A stretch of 34,849 nt of DNA from CAZPQN01 sp964588795. GTDB taxonomy: Bacteria; Fidelibacterota; UBA2242. The stretch covers positions 1-34,849 of the forward strand of contig CAZPQN010000025.1 of the NCBI GenBank assembly GCA_964588795.1, in the 5' to 3' direction. The position numbers and the translations under genes are program-made. Below, in pieces: positions 14,964-22,870 of the stretch (position 1 is its first letter; the number at the start of each line of letters is the position of its first letter). The notes below the pieces were generated by a model. The model was not told where the DNA came from. It saw nothing but the letters and a program-made list of their open reading frames with translations, and did not search any database.

Positions 14964-15638
14964 TCAAACCTTGAATTGGGACAGGTCAATGCGTTCCGTG
15001 ATGACCTGGCGGATTTGTTCCTGTTGAACCTCAATCGGCAGAGTCGCGTTGATTTCGACGAACGCGAATTCCCGGTTCAGGCGGTCGTATTCAACGGCGA
15101 GTTTGCCCTGATACAATCTAAAACTGTCGTAATGATCAGTCGCCAGACCAAGATCCATACCGGCTTCGTAATATTTAATCTTCGGCCGGTTGGTCAGAAT
15201 CCGTTCGACTGCCACTCTGGTTGGCAATTTGAAATAGAAGGTAACGTCCGGAGTCGGTGCGAAACTGTACAGATTGCGCAACCAGGTCGCTGAACAACCC
15301 CTGACCCCGTCCCGCGCAAAGGCCGTGAAAATGTAGCGGTCGGCCAGTGTGATGTATCCGGTGCGTAATAAAGGCTGGATCTGCCGCATGAACCGGTCGG
15401 CGAAATCGGTGGCATGCACCAGGCTGAATGTCGTCGGGGTCAACAAGTTCATCTTTTTACCGCGTTTGGTCGCCTGGCGGACGATGTCGGAAGAATTCCA
15501 CTCAGTCAGAAAAACGTGGTAACCGCCCAATTCAAGCCAGCGTTTGACCAAGTAAAGTTGGGTGGATTTTCCCGAACCGTCCAGTCCTTCAACGGCGATT
15601 AGTTTTCCGGGAAACTGTTTGGAAGACCTGGGACTCAT
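14964..15638 (-). CDS. Thymidylate-kinase-like P-loop kinase (paralogue with Lys)
   Basis: A 224-residue paralogue of the neighbouring gene. The P-loop GLDGSGKS (18-25) is complete and DRY is at 100-102. As in its neighbour, the substrate side differs from true Tmk: WNSSD stands where REPGG should be, DRYIFTAFARDGVRG stands where DRxxxSxxAYQGGGR should be, and YYEAGMDLGLATD is in the lid region. The two proteins share these unusual motifs, so they are a duplicated subfamily, not one Tmk plus an unrelated kinase. This copy could bind ATP normally; the phosphate acceptor is unknown. It starts 21 bases after the pyrimidine-nucleoside phosphorylase stop, which suggests nucleotide salvage, although thymidine phosphorylase and a kinase can be simple passengers. 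Confidence 0.82.
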   Translation of the reverse strand: MSPRSSKQFPGKLIAVEGLDGSGKSTQLYLVKRWLELGGYHVFLTEWNSSDIVRQATKRGKKMNLLTPTTFSLVHATDFADRFMRQIQPLLRTGYITLADRYIFTAFARDGVRGCSATWLRNLYSFAPTPDVTFYFKLPTRVAVERILTNRPKIKYYEAGMDLGLATDHYDSFRLYQGKLAVEYDRLNREFAFVEINATLPIEVQQEQIRQVITERIDLSQFKV

Positions 15639-15659
15639 AGTTTATTCCTGTGTGGATAA

Positions 15660-16961
15660 TTAAAAAGTTTCATCAAAAAGAGGGGGCGCAACTGCCGGAT
15701 TTGGTCCGATCTGATAGGCTTTGCCCAGCGCGGTACAGGCTTCTTTGCCGGATCGGCGGTCACTGGCATGAACGAAAGCCAGCGGCTCGCCTTTTTCGAC
15801 TTGATCACCGATCTTTTTTTCGACGATCAGCCCCACTTCCGGCCGGATAATGTCATTCAGAGTGCGGCGCCCAGCCCCTAAAGCGACGCTAATCGCACCC
15901 AACCGGTAAGTGTCAATACTTTTCACGAAGCCTGCCTTTGGAGCGGGAACTGATCCGATCCACCCGGCGCGAGGATATTTCTGCGGATGCTCGATGTAGG
16001 TTACATCACCTCCCTGCATACGCACCATTTCCAGAAATTTCTCATAAGCCTGACCGGAGACGATGGCGTTCTTCAGCAATTCCCGGGCACGGTTGAAATT
16101 TTTCTCGATGCCGGACATCACAACCATCCAGGCCGTCAAATAATAGGTCACTTCCATTAAATCTTCCGGCGCCTCGCCCCGTACCCCCGCGATACACTCC
16201 AGCACTTCCAACCAGTTGCCGACGGCTTTTCCGAGCGGTTGATTCATATCGGTGATGACAGCTTTTACCTTCAGGCCAAAGAATTCACCTACCCGTTGGA
16301 GTTGCTTGGCCAGTTTATGACTCAAATTATAATCGGTCAGGAAAGCGCCATTGCCGGTTTTTACATCCAGCACCAAGCCATCAATCCCTTCCGCAATCTT
16401 CTTGCTCAGGATACTGGCGCAGATCAGCGGAATGGACTTGACGGTCGCGGTTACATCCCGCAACGCATACATCTTCCGATCAGCCGGCACGAGTTCGCTG
16501 GTCTGACCGCCCATCGCCAGTCCATGCTTTTCCACAAGGTGAATGAATTCCTGCGCACTGAGATTAACATTAAATCCGGGAATACTCTCCAATTTATCCA
16601 GCGTACCACCGGAATGACCCAGCCCGCGACCGGAAATCATCGGCACGATGCAACCGACTGCCGCCGCCAGCGGCGCTAAGATCAGACTGACCTTATCGCC
16701 AACGCCGCCAGTGCTGTGCTTATCCACCTTGAATCCGGGAATATGACTCAGATCGATCGTTTTACCGGAACGTAGCATGGTTTCGACCAGTACCATCGTC
16801 TCCTCGTCGGTCATGCCTTGAAAATTGACCGCCATCAGCCAGGCCGCCATCTGGTAATCCGGCAGAGTGCCGGCGACATACGAGTTGATGAGGAATTCAA
16901 TTTCTTCCCGCGAATGCGCGTCACCATTTTTCTTCTTTTCTATCAGATCAACTGCCAGCAT
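15660..16961 (-). CDS. pdp: Pyrimidine-nucleoside (thymidine) phosphorylase
   Basis: A 433-residue enzyme, exactly the usual length of Bacillus-type Pdp, that converts thymidine or uridine plus phosphate to the base and (deoxy)ribose 1-phosphate. The family signature SGRGLGHSGGTLDKLE is complete. VDKHSTGGVGDK, the phosphate-binding loop, is intact, and the C-terminal EKGEPLAFVHA segment forms the usual beta-rich last domain. Whether it takes thymidine only (DeoA) or also uridine (Pdp) cannot be decided from these motifs. It lies 28 bases after the LptF/G-type gene and 21 bases before the two kinase-like genes on the same strand. Confidence 0.95.
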   Translation of the reverse strand: MLAVDLIEKKKNGDAHSREEIEFLINSYVAGTLPDYQMAAWLMAVNFQGMTDEETMVLVETMLRSGKTIDLSHIPGFKVDKHSTGGVGDKVSLILAPLAAAVGCIVPMISGRGLGHSGGTLDKLESIPGFNVNLSAQEFIHLVEKHGLAMGGQTSELVPADRKMYALRDVTATVKSIPLICASILSKKIAEGIDGLVLDVKTGNGAFLTDYNLSHKLAKQLQRVGEFFGLKVKAVITDMNQPLGKAVGNWLEVLECIAGVRGEAPEDLMEVTYYLTAWMVVMSGIEKNFNRARELLKNAIVSGQAYEKFLEMVRMQGGDVTYIEHPQKYPRAGWIGSVPAPKAGFVKSIDTYRLGAISVALGAGRRTLNDIIRPEVGLIVEKKIGDQVEKGEPLAFVHASDRRSGKEACTALGKAYQIGPNPAVAPPLFDETF

Positions 16962-16989
16962 AATTCTTGATCAGCCTTTCTTTAACAAA

Positions 16990-18429
16990 TTAAACCGATT
17001 GGTTTTTCTTTTTGACCAAATGTAGAAGCCGTGAGAAATCCAGAACGCGTTGTTCATAGGTTGCATAGATCATCAGATACAGTCCGATAGCTCCGATAAT
17101 CAGGTTCGGCAACCACATCGCGATAAATGGCGAAATAATGACCATATCCGCCAGTTCCTCGCCTCCGATCAGGAAGACATAGTACAGTAAAAAGAACAGG
17201 ATGCTCAAAGTCGCGGCAACGGTAATCCCGCCGCGGCGGGTCATGACTCCCAACGGAGCGCCCATCAGGACAAAAATCACGCAGGCGAAAGGAATCGCAT
17301 ATTTTTTCTGAATTTCGACTTCATACTTATTGATCTGTTTCTGATAACTGAATGCCAGGCTGAATTCACCCCGGATTCGGTTTAATAAACCAGTAAGCAC
17401 ACGGTTGCGTTGCGCCGCTATATCGGGCGCGAGGGAATCAAGATTGGCCTGCTGGGCTGACTGCACTGTCTTCTCGATGTCAGAGATACTCGTAAAGTGC
17501 TTTAGCCGCAATTCGTGCTGGCACAACTGATCCAGCTTAGCGACGATCTGGGTTCGTTCCTGACGATAGCGCTCGACTTCCGCCCGCATCATTTTGATCG
17601 TCATCTCCCGGTCGCCGCGCCGCGCGCTTTCACGCCGCTCCAGCATCAGGTTATCCGTAGGAATGGCGATGCGGTGCTTTTCAAAATCAATGCGCCGGTA
17701 ATCCGACAGACCGTTTAGATCGATTTCGTGGATTTGACCATGATAAAGCGTGAACAGAATCGTATTGCCTTCCACGACGATAAAACCGCTGTCGGCATAG
17801 ATCGTAGTCTGAATATTCTGGGCATCCTTATTATAAATCGTGACTTTGCGCAGGCTTTCCCCGACCTTGGATTTTACATAGATTGAATATTCCGGAATGT
17901 CATCAATGAAATAACCCGGTTCGATGTTTAAGCCGGGACGCTTGCGATAAATGTCGCCGGCCAACAGGCGGGCTTTATGGTTGAAATCGGGCAGTACCCG
18001 GTCGTGGAAGACGAACATCAGGGCGGCGACAACCAGCCCAAAAACCAGACCGGGACCGAGAATCGTAGTAAAGCTGATGCCGCTGGCGCGCATCGCCGTG
18101 ATCTCGTTATCCTCCGCCAGACGCCCATATGCCATCAGAGCGGCAACCAACATTGCCATAGGTACTGACATGGCGATGATCCAGGCCAGGTTCAGGTATA
18201 AAAATTCGAGAATTATGCCGGTCGGCAAGCCCTTGCCCAATAAACGGTCAACGGATTTAATTAAGAAATTGGCCAGCAGAATAAAGGTCACCACCCCGAT
18301 TGCAAAAAAGAATGGAAAAAGCAATTCCCGGTAAATATAACGGGCTCCGATCCATTTACCAGCAATCCAGTATAGGCGACGAAATATCTGCGGCGAATCG
18401 AATTTCACGTCGGTAATATAAAGTATCAC
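16990..18429 (-). CDS. LptF/LptG-family permease with helical insertion
   Basis: A 479-residue YjgP/YjgQ-family protein, one half of the membrane permease that pulls lipopolysaccharide out of the inner membrane for the Lpt bridge. The N-terminal part (ARYIYRELLFPFFFAIGVVTF, two more helices, then AEDNEITAMRASGIS) and the C-terminal three helices from about residue 378 are typical. The family is usually about 360 residues. The extra length is a charged, helical, coiled-coil-like stretch at about 275-376 between the periplasmic beta domain and helix 4. The start is uncertain: GTG at 18429 gives a 29-residue lead, GTG at 18408 a shorter one, and neither has a clear ribosome site. Only one permease subunit and no LptB are encoded here. 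Confidence 0.88.
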   Translation of the reverse strand: MILYITDVKFDSPQIFRRLYWIAGKWIGARYIYRELLFPFFFAIGVVTFILLANFLIKSVDRLLGKGLPTGIILEFLYLNLAWIIAMSVPMAMLVAALMAYGRLAEDNEITAMRASGISFTTILGPGLVFGLVVAALMFVFHDRVLPDFNHKARLLAGDIYRKRPGLNIEPGYFIDDIPEYSIYVKSKVGESLRKVTIYNKDAQNIQTTIYADSGFIVVEGNTILFTLYHGQIHEIDLNGLSDYRRIDFEKHRIAIPTDNLMLERRESARRGDREMTIKMMRAEVERYRQERTQIVAKLDQLCQHELRLKHFTSISDIEKTVQSAQQANLDSLAPDIAAQRNRVLTGLLNRIRGEFSLAFSYQKQINKYEVEIQKKYAIPFACVIFVLMGAPLGVMTRRGGITVAATLSILFFLLYYVFLIGGEELADMVIISPFIAMWLPNLIIGAIGLYLMIYATYEQRVLDFSRLLHLVKKKNQSV

Positions 18430-18483
18430 CGCTTTTTTTCATATAGCCGTCGATACATATTTAAGCGGATTTAAATATTTCTG

Positions 18484-18512
18484 TTGAATCTGTGCGCAGA
18501 ACTGCTTAAAAT
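18484..18512 (+). promoter_or_regulatory. Candidate sigma-70-type promoter for the envelope operon
   Basis: TTGAAT (18484-18489), a 17-base spacer and TAAAAT (18507-18512), about 40 bases before the ATG at 18553. Transcription would begin near 18519. It lies in the 123-base divergent region shared with the LptF/G-type gene. Confidence 0.45.
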
Positions 18513-18552
18513 TTTTCGGTAATCAGCAGAACAGATACCCGTGAGGTCAATC

Positions 18553-20283
18553 ATGAAAAAAGCAAAACTTATCTTGTGGCTCGTTGTATCCTTAGGGTGC
18601 CTGACTTGCTCCCGCCAACCGCAGAAGAATGCCGTTATTACTTTCACCAATCCGCAGGTTCTGGTTAAGACAATCACATCCAATTACTTGGTATATCCGC
18701 GCTGGGACGCTACCGGAGAGGAAATTATCTTCAACGGCCGACTGAACGGCGATGCCTGGGACGGTATTTATACCATCTCCGTCCGTGGCGGTCAAGCGAA
18801 AAAGGTTGCTCAGGCAACGGAAGATTTGCTTTTTCCAGCATTTTCAGCGGATCGCCGACAAATTGTTTACACGCGCGGGACAACCCGCCAGATATGCATG
18901 CAGGATTTGGCAACCAACCAGGTGACGCAATTGCCGGTTTATGGGAACTTTCCCTCCCTTCTACCGGATGGCCAGACCGTGCTATACAGCGGCGTGATCG
19001 ACAACAATCTGAAGCTCTTCCGGATCGGTGACAATCAGTTCAAGATGTTGACGGAAAGTTATGTTTCGGGCAATCACTGTCCGATTTTAGCACCGGACCG
19101 GGCGACTGTCGTCTGGTTTGAAAAGCAACGCCAGGGCGCGGCTCATCTTAACCGTATGCAGCTAGACTCGCTCCGCATCGAGAATCTGTATCAGGGCACC
19201 GAAACTCTGCTCAATCTCAGTTTGTCTCCGAGCGGGCAATGGGCGATGGTCAGTCGTGCCAACGGTGAACCATTTGGATTTGAATTGAATAATAAACAGC
19301 AAGCCAGCATTATGATTAAACCCGATACGCTGGTTCCCAATGTCAAATTGTTAGCCCAAAACGTCGCCTGGTCACCCACCGGCTCACAGGTAGTTTACGT
19401 CGGGAATCAGACTGACCTGTTTTCCTCGCGTAATCCGTACTTCCGGCGTGAGGTTTTCATTGGTGACCTCGTCGTGGCCGACCTGGTATGCGACGCCATT
19501 CCGGAATCGGAATTCAAGCAATCGCCACCGGCCCAGAATATCAGTTATTTCACACTCGTCAGCCGGCTTGTCACCCCGCCTGCCTCTTCCGGAATGCCGC
19601 TTCCGGTCAATAATCCGCCGAAGATCATCAGCAACCCCGTTGAAACGGTCATGGAAGGTGACCTTTACATTTATAATGTCGAAGCGGTGGAGATTGACTT
19701 GTTTGACCGACTGAGTTACGCCCTCAGCGCCGGGCCACCGAATGCCGAAATGCTGGAAAAAAGCGGGATTGTTTTCTGGCTGCCGCCAGCTCCGGGAACC
19801 TTTGACTTCACCGTCTTCGTTCAAGACGATAAAAATGCCAGTGACTCCCAGACCTATCAGGTTACGGTTTTACCGAAACATCAATGGCGGCAGGCCTCCT
19901 ATCAACCACCTGCTCCGCCAACACAGCCCAAGCATTTCAGTGCCAGTTTGCGCTTTTTGGATTCCGATAATGACCATTATCTGACTGCCGGTGAAAACGC
20001 TCAACTGCAGATTGATCTGAAACTGCTCGGCAAAACACCAGCGGACAGTGTTCGGGTGCAGTTACTTAATTCAGCCGGTGCAAATGAAATTGCCTGGCAG
20101 GACACCGTTATTTTTCCAAACTGCGCGCCGGGAAGCTGGATGCGGCGTACAATTGACCTGCGGGGTCAACCTGGTTTGCAAAACCGCACATTGACCATCC
20201 GCGGCATTATCGAGTCACCGCTGGGCCTCCAGATGCTGCCCGCCACCTTAAGCGTCAACTGCAAAAATCCTGCTGTGAAATGA
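18553..20283 (+). CDS. Exported beta-propeller protein with Ig-like C-terminal domains
   Basis: A 576-residue envelope protein. Signal sequence LILWLVVSLGCLTC is followed by SRQ; the cysteines suggest a lipoprotein, but the lipobox is imperfect. Residues about 40-320 contain repeated TolB/PD40-type blades: YPRWDATGEEIIFNG, FPAFSADRRQIVYTRG, FPSLLPDGQTVLYSG and VAWSPTGSQVVYVG. Then comes a cadherin/Ig-like domain (NPPKIISNPVETVMEGDLY ... GTFDFTVFVQDD) and a final beta-sandwich (LRFLDSDNDHYLTAGENAQ ...) with the look of a C-terminal CARDB-like module. A role in envelope assembly or ligand binding is inferred only from the fold. The start at 18553 has GAGG seven bases upstream; GTG at 18541 is less likely. 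Confidence 0.75.
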   Translation: MKKAKLILWLVVSLGCLTCSRQPQKNAVITFTNPQVLVKTITSNYLVYPRWDATGEEIIFNGRLNGDAWDGIYTISVRGGQAKKVAQATEDLLFPAFSADRRQIVYTRGTTRQICMQDLATNQVTQLPVYGNFPSLLPDGQTVLYSGVIDNNLKLFRIGDNQFKMLTESYVSGNHCPILAPDRATVVWFEKQRQGAAHLNRMQLDSLRIENLYQGTETLLNLSLSPSGQWAMVSRANGEPFGFELNNKQQASIMIKPDTLVPNVKLLAQNVAWSPTGSQVVYVGNQTDLFSSRNPYFRREVFIGDLVVADLVCDAIPESEFKQSPPAQNISYFTLVSRLVTPPASSGMPLPVNNPPKIISNPVETVMEGDLYIYNVEAVEIDLFDRLSYALSAGPPNAEMLEKSGIVFWLPPAPGTFDFTVFVQDDKNASDSQTYQVTVLPKHQWRQASYQPPAPPTQPKHFSASLRFLDSDNDHYLTAGENAQLQIDLKLLGKTPADSVRVQLLNSAGANEIAWQDTVIFPNCAPGSWMRRTIDLRGQPGLQNRTLTIRGIIESPLGLQMLPATLSVNCKNPAVK

Positions 20284-20399
20284 TGATTCACGAACGGGAG
20301 AAACTTTTTTCGCTGGCAGCTGTCTAAAATATTGAAAGACCATTGAAATTGAGACAAACCGTCAGTAACTTCCATCCACAGGACCAGGAGTTGACGACC

Positions 20400-21221
20400 A
20401 TGAAACCAAGCACGCTTATCAAAATTTCGGTATGCGTCAGCCTTATCATCTGGGCGGGTTGCTACACAACTGTGAGGGCGCCGGCAGACGTCGAGAATTT
20501 AGCTATTGACCAGCAATATCCTTCCCGCCCGGATTTGACCGATGACTACTCCAATTATTCGTTTTTCGATCCGCGTATCAGTTTCCGCAATCAGCCGCGT
20601 AACTGGTTTTATGACGACTACTTAAATGATTCGTACACTTTTGGTCTGTACTATCGCCGTTCTCCTTTCCGGAATTATTTCTATGATTATTTTCCGGATT
20701 ATTATGGCGATTATTACCGGGGCTACTCCCTTTATTCGCCGTACGCCTATGGCAATTACGGAATTTACGATTATTATCCCTATGGCTATTACTATACCAA
20801 TATCACTCCGTCGCCCTCCGGCAGTGCAGGCAAAATCAAAACTAACGCGAAAAAAACCGCCTGGCAACCGATCTTGCGGCACCGCGAATTAAAGGACGAG
20901 AATCCGCCACCCCTGATAAACGATTTACTGAATCAAACGATGACCTCTTCCTCCACCAGTACCGCAGTTGAAAAGGTACCGCCGGCCAAGGAAAAAACCG
21001 TGGACATAGCCCCGAACACGGCCAGCAATTCGCCAAGCCAAAATACCGGCACTCTCCGTGAAAGAGATCGTACTTCTGCCGGTGCCAAAGATAATCGCGC
21101 GCACGACACCACCTCGCAATCCACCGCGTCTAAATCTACCAGTAAACAAACAGCCAGTCAGTCATCGACAAACAGCTCTACCAGCACTTCCTCTTCCGGA
21201 CGCACCCGCACTAAAAAATAG
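20400..21221 (+). CDS. Tyr-rich lipoprotein with Ser/Thr-rich tail
   Basis: A 273-residue lipoprotein whose signal ends at the lipobox WAGC (Cys21). Residues about 40-140 are extraordinarily rich in Tyr, Asp, Phe, Gly and Pro (for example YFPDYYGDYYRGYSLYSPY). The C-terminal ~80 residues are mostly Ser, Thr, Gln, Ala and Lys and end in GRTRTKK. I recognise no domain and the protein is probably largely disordered. AGGAG precedes the ATG at 20400; the frame could open at 20343 but without a signal peptide. It is followed after five bases by an outer-membrane-type protein, so they are probably coexpressed. Confidence 0.75.
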   Translation: MKPSTLIKISVCVSLIIWAGCYTTVRAPADVENLAIDQQYPSRPDLTDDYSNYSFFDPRISFRNQPRNWFYDDYLNDSYTFGLYYRRSPFRNYFYDYFPDYYGDYYRGYSLYSPYAYGNYGIYDYYPYGYYYTNITPSPSGSAGKIKTNAKKTAWQPILRHRELKDENPPPLINDLLNQTMTSSSTSTAVEKVPPAKEKTVDIAPNTASNSPSQNTGTLRERDRTSAGAKDNRAHDTTSQSTASKSTSKQTASQSSTNSSTSTSSSGRTRTKK

Positions 21222-21226
21222 ACCGC

Positions 21227-22373
21227 ATGTTCCTGCGTTACCAACAAAATATTCTGCCCCCTCTGTTTTGCGCCTTATTGTTTGCCATTCCGGCAAGCGG
21301 ACAAACTTACGACGATGCTATACGACCTTTCTGGAATCCCCAACCAGCCGGAAGTTATGCCAGCAGTCTCGCCAACAACCTAACGATCACTTTTCCAGGG
21401 CAGGCGTTTTTTTCTCCGAATCCGGCCAATTTAGCGCTTACTCGGCAACCGGCGCTGGCTTTCAGCCTGCAATATGATCATTTCAATCAGAACGCCACGT
21501 TTGAGAGCCGGGATGAAAGTAGCAACCTTTCCAATCGGGTGTTTCGTTTCGATGGATTGGCTTTCGTAGTCCCGATCAAGGTGTATCGCGGGAGCTGGGC
21601 CTTGGGTATCAGCTACAGTCCCACCAATCGATATCATGATGTAATGGCCAGCAAAGGTCTGCTGGCAACGAGTGATAATTTCACGGTATTCCTCGACCAA
21701 CGCTATCGGGAAGAGGGTATTTTGAATACTTTCCGGTTGGGCACAGCGGTTGAATTTCAGCCCAACCTGTTCGTGGGATTGGGCTGCAGTTTTCACCGGG
21801 GCTATCGCGATTACAATTACACCGGAACCGATACTGACCTGCATGATAAATACCAATATTCCCGCTATACTTACCAGGAATCATTCAAACCGACCTATAC
21901 CGGCTGGAATGGTGACTTGGGTCTGATCTACCGCTCGCGCTTTTTCATGTTCGGCTGGTACTTAGCCACACCGACCTATCTGCATGTCACGGATACACGC
22001 TCCAGCACCACCGAGGAAATCGGGGATGACCAGTCAGTTAACANNNNNNNNNNNNNNNNNNNNNNNNNNNNNNNNNNNNNNNNNNNNNNNNNNNNNNNNN
22101 NNNNNNNNNNNNNNNNNNNNNNNNNNNNNNNNNNNNNNNNNNNTGCCCGAAAGCGAAGCCTATCTTCAGCAGTTGTCGTGCGGCATTGAAGGCTGGTTGG
22201 ATAAACAGATTAAACTGCAGCTGAGCTACCAGCTGCATCTAGGACAACGCGTCGTCTATAACGGGCTCTTTACCACACCCGACGCCGCCAATCCCGGGTC
22301 TGAACGCTCCAGTTACAGCCGTCAGAAATCCCAATTGCATCGGTTGACCCTGACACTGTCGATGGTGATATGA
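21227..22373 (+). CDS. Outer-membrane beta-barrel-like protein, interrupted by assembly gap
   Basis: The N-terminal 272 residues are readable: signal peptide (LLFAIPASGQ), then FSPNPANLALTR, a PorV/FadL-like opening, and alternating strands such as WALGISYSP and LFVGLGCSFHRGY. After 100 N the frame continues in another register (PESEAYLQQLSCGIEGWLD ... LHRLTLTLSMVI) to a stop at 22371-22373. One nucleotide of a codon is left before the gap and the sequence resumes at the second codon position, so one gene results if the true gap length is a multiple of three. It is probably an outer-membrane barrel of unknown cargo. It starts five bases after the Tyr-rich lipoprotein, and its stop overlaps the next start (ATGA). 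Confidence 0.72.
22044..22143. other. Assembly gap of 100 N
   Basis: Exactly 100 consecutive N, the conventional placeholder for a gap of unknown length. It falls inside the barrel-protein coding region. The reading frames on the two sides join only if the real gap is 0, 3, 6 ... bases. Confidence 0.99.
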
Positions 22374-22786
22374 GCATGATGCTCCGTCTTGGCTGGTTGG
22401 TCGCTCTTACAACGCTTTGCCTGCGGGCGGGAACTCCCCCTGATTCTACCGCATCCACCATTCCCCATCTTTATCATAATCCACCTGCTTCAATTCAGCA
22501 GAATGTTATTACCAATCTGACGTGTGTCATCGAACCAGGGAACCGGCAGGTTTTGGCCGTAAAAGTTTTCTTACGCAATAACACCGAAAAGAATTTCAAA
22601 GAACTCCGTATGCAATACAAAAACGGAACCTTCGTCCTGCCAGTTATTCCGGAAATGTTGAATGGGCGCTATTTGTATTATTTCCTCGTAGCGGAATTCC
22701 GCGATTTTGCGGCGCTGGCTTTTCCAGCGGACAATCCCGAGACTAACCCGCTTAAGGTTCCCATCATACCGGCCAAGAAGAAATAA
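22370..22786 (+). CDS. Small exported beta-sandwich-like protein
   Basis: A 138-residue protein with a signal sequence (LGWLVALTTLCLRAG) and a single domain. The region HNPPASIQQNVITNLTC, then LAVKVFLRNNTEKNFKELRM, then NGRYLYYFLVAEF, has the rhythm of an Ig-like module found in surface proteins of FCB bacteria, where strands end in YYFLAE. I recognise no named family. The start overlaps the stop of the barrel-protein gene (ATGA); ATG codons at positions 3 and 4 could also serve. It ends the envelope operon, and 84 bases follow before the NfeD gene. Confidence 0.68.
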   Translation: MSMMLRLGWLVALTTLCLRAGTPPDSTASTIPHLYHNPPASIQQNVITNLTCVIEPGNRQVLAVKVFLRNNTEKNFKELRMQYKNGTFVLPVIPEMLNGRYLYYFLVAEFRDFAALAFPADNPETNPLKVPIIPAKKK

Positions 22787-22870
22787 AACCATTCTCCAAA
22801 CATTTAAAAAGCATTTGAGTATTTGCCTGTCAGCCCGTAATTTCCCATTGGTAAAGGTATGTAAATAAAT

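Noticed and set aside
21984..22373. Separate gene starting inside the barrel gene and crossing the N run
   Set aside because: The frame is simply the continuation of the barrel gene after a gap of unknown length; its proposed start lies before the gap in a different register.
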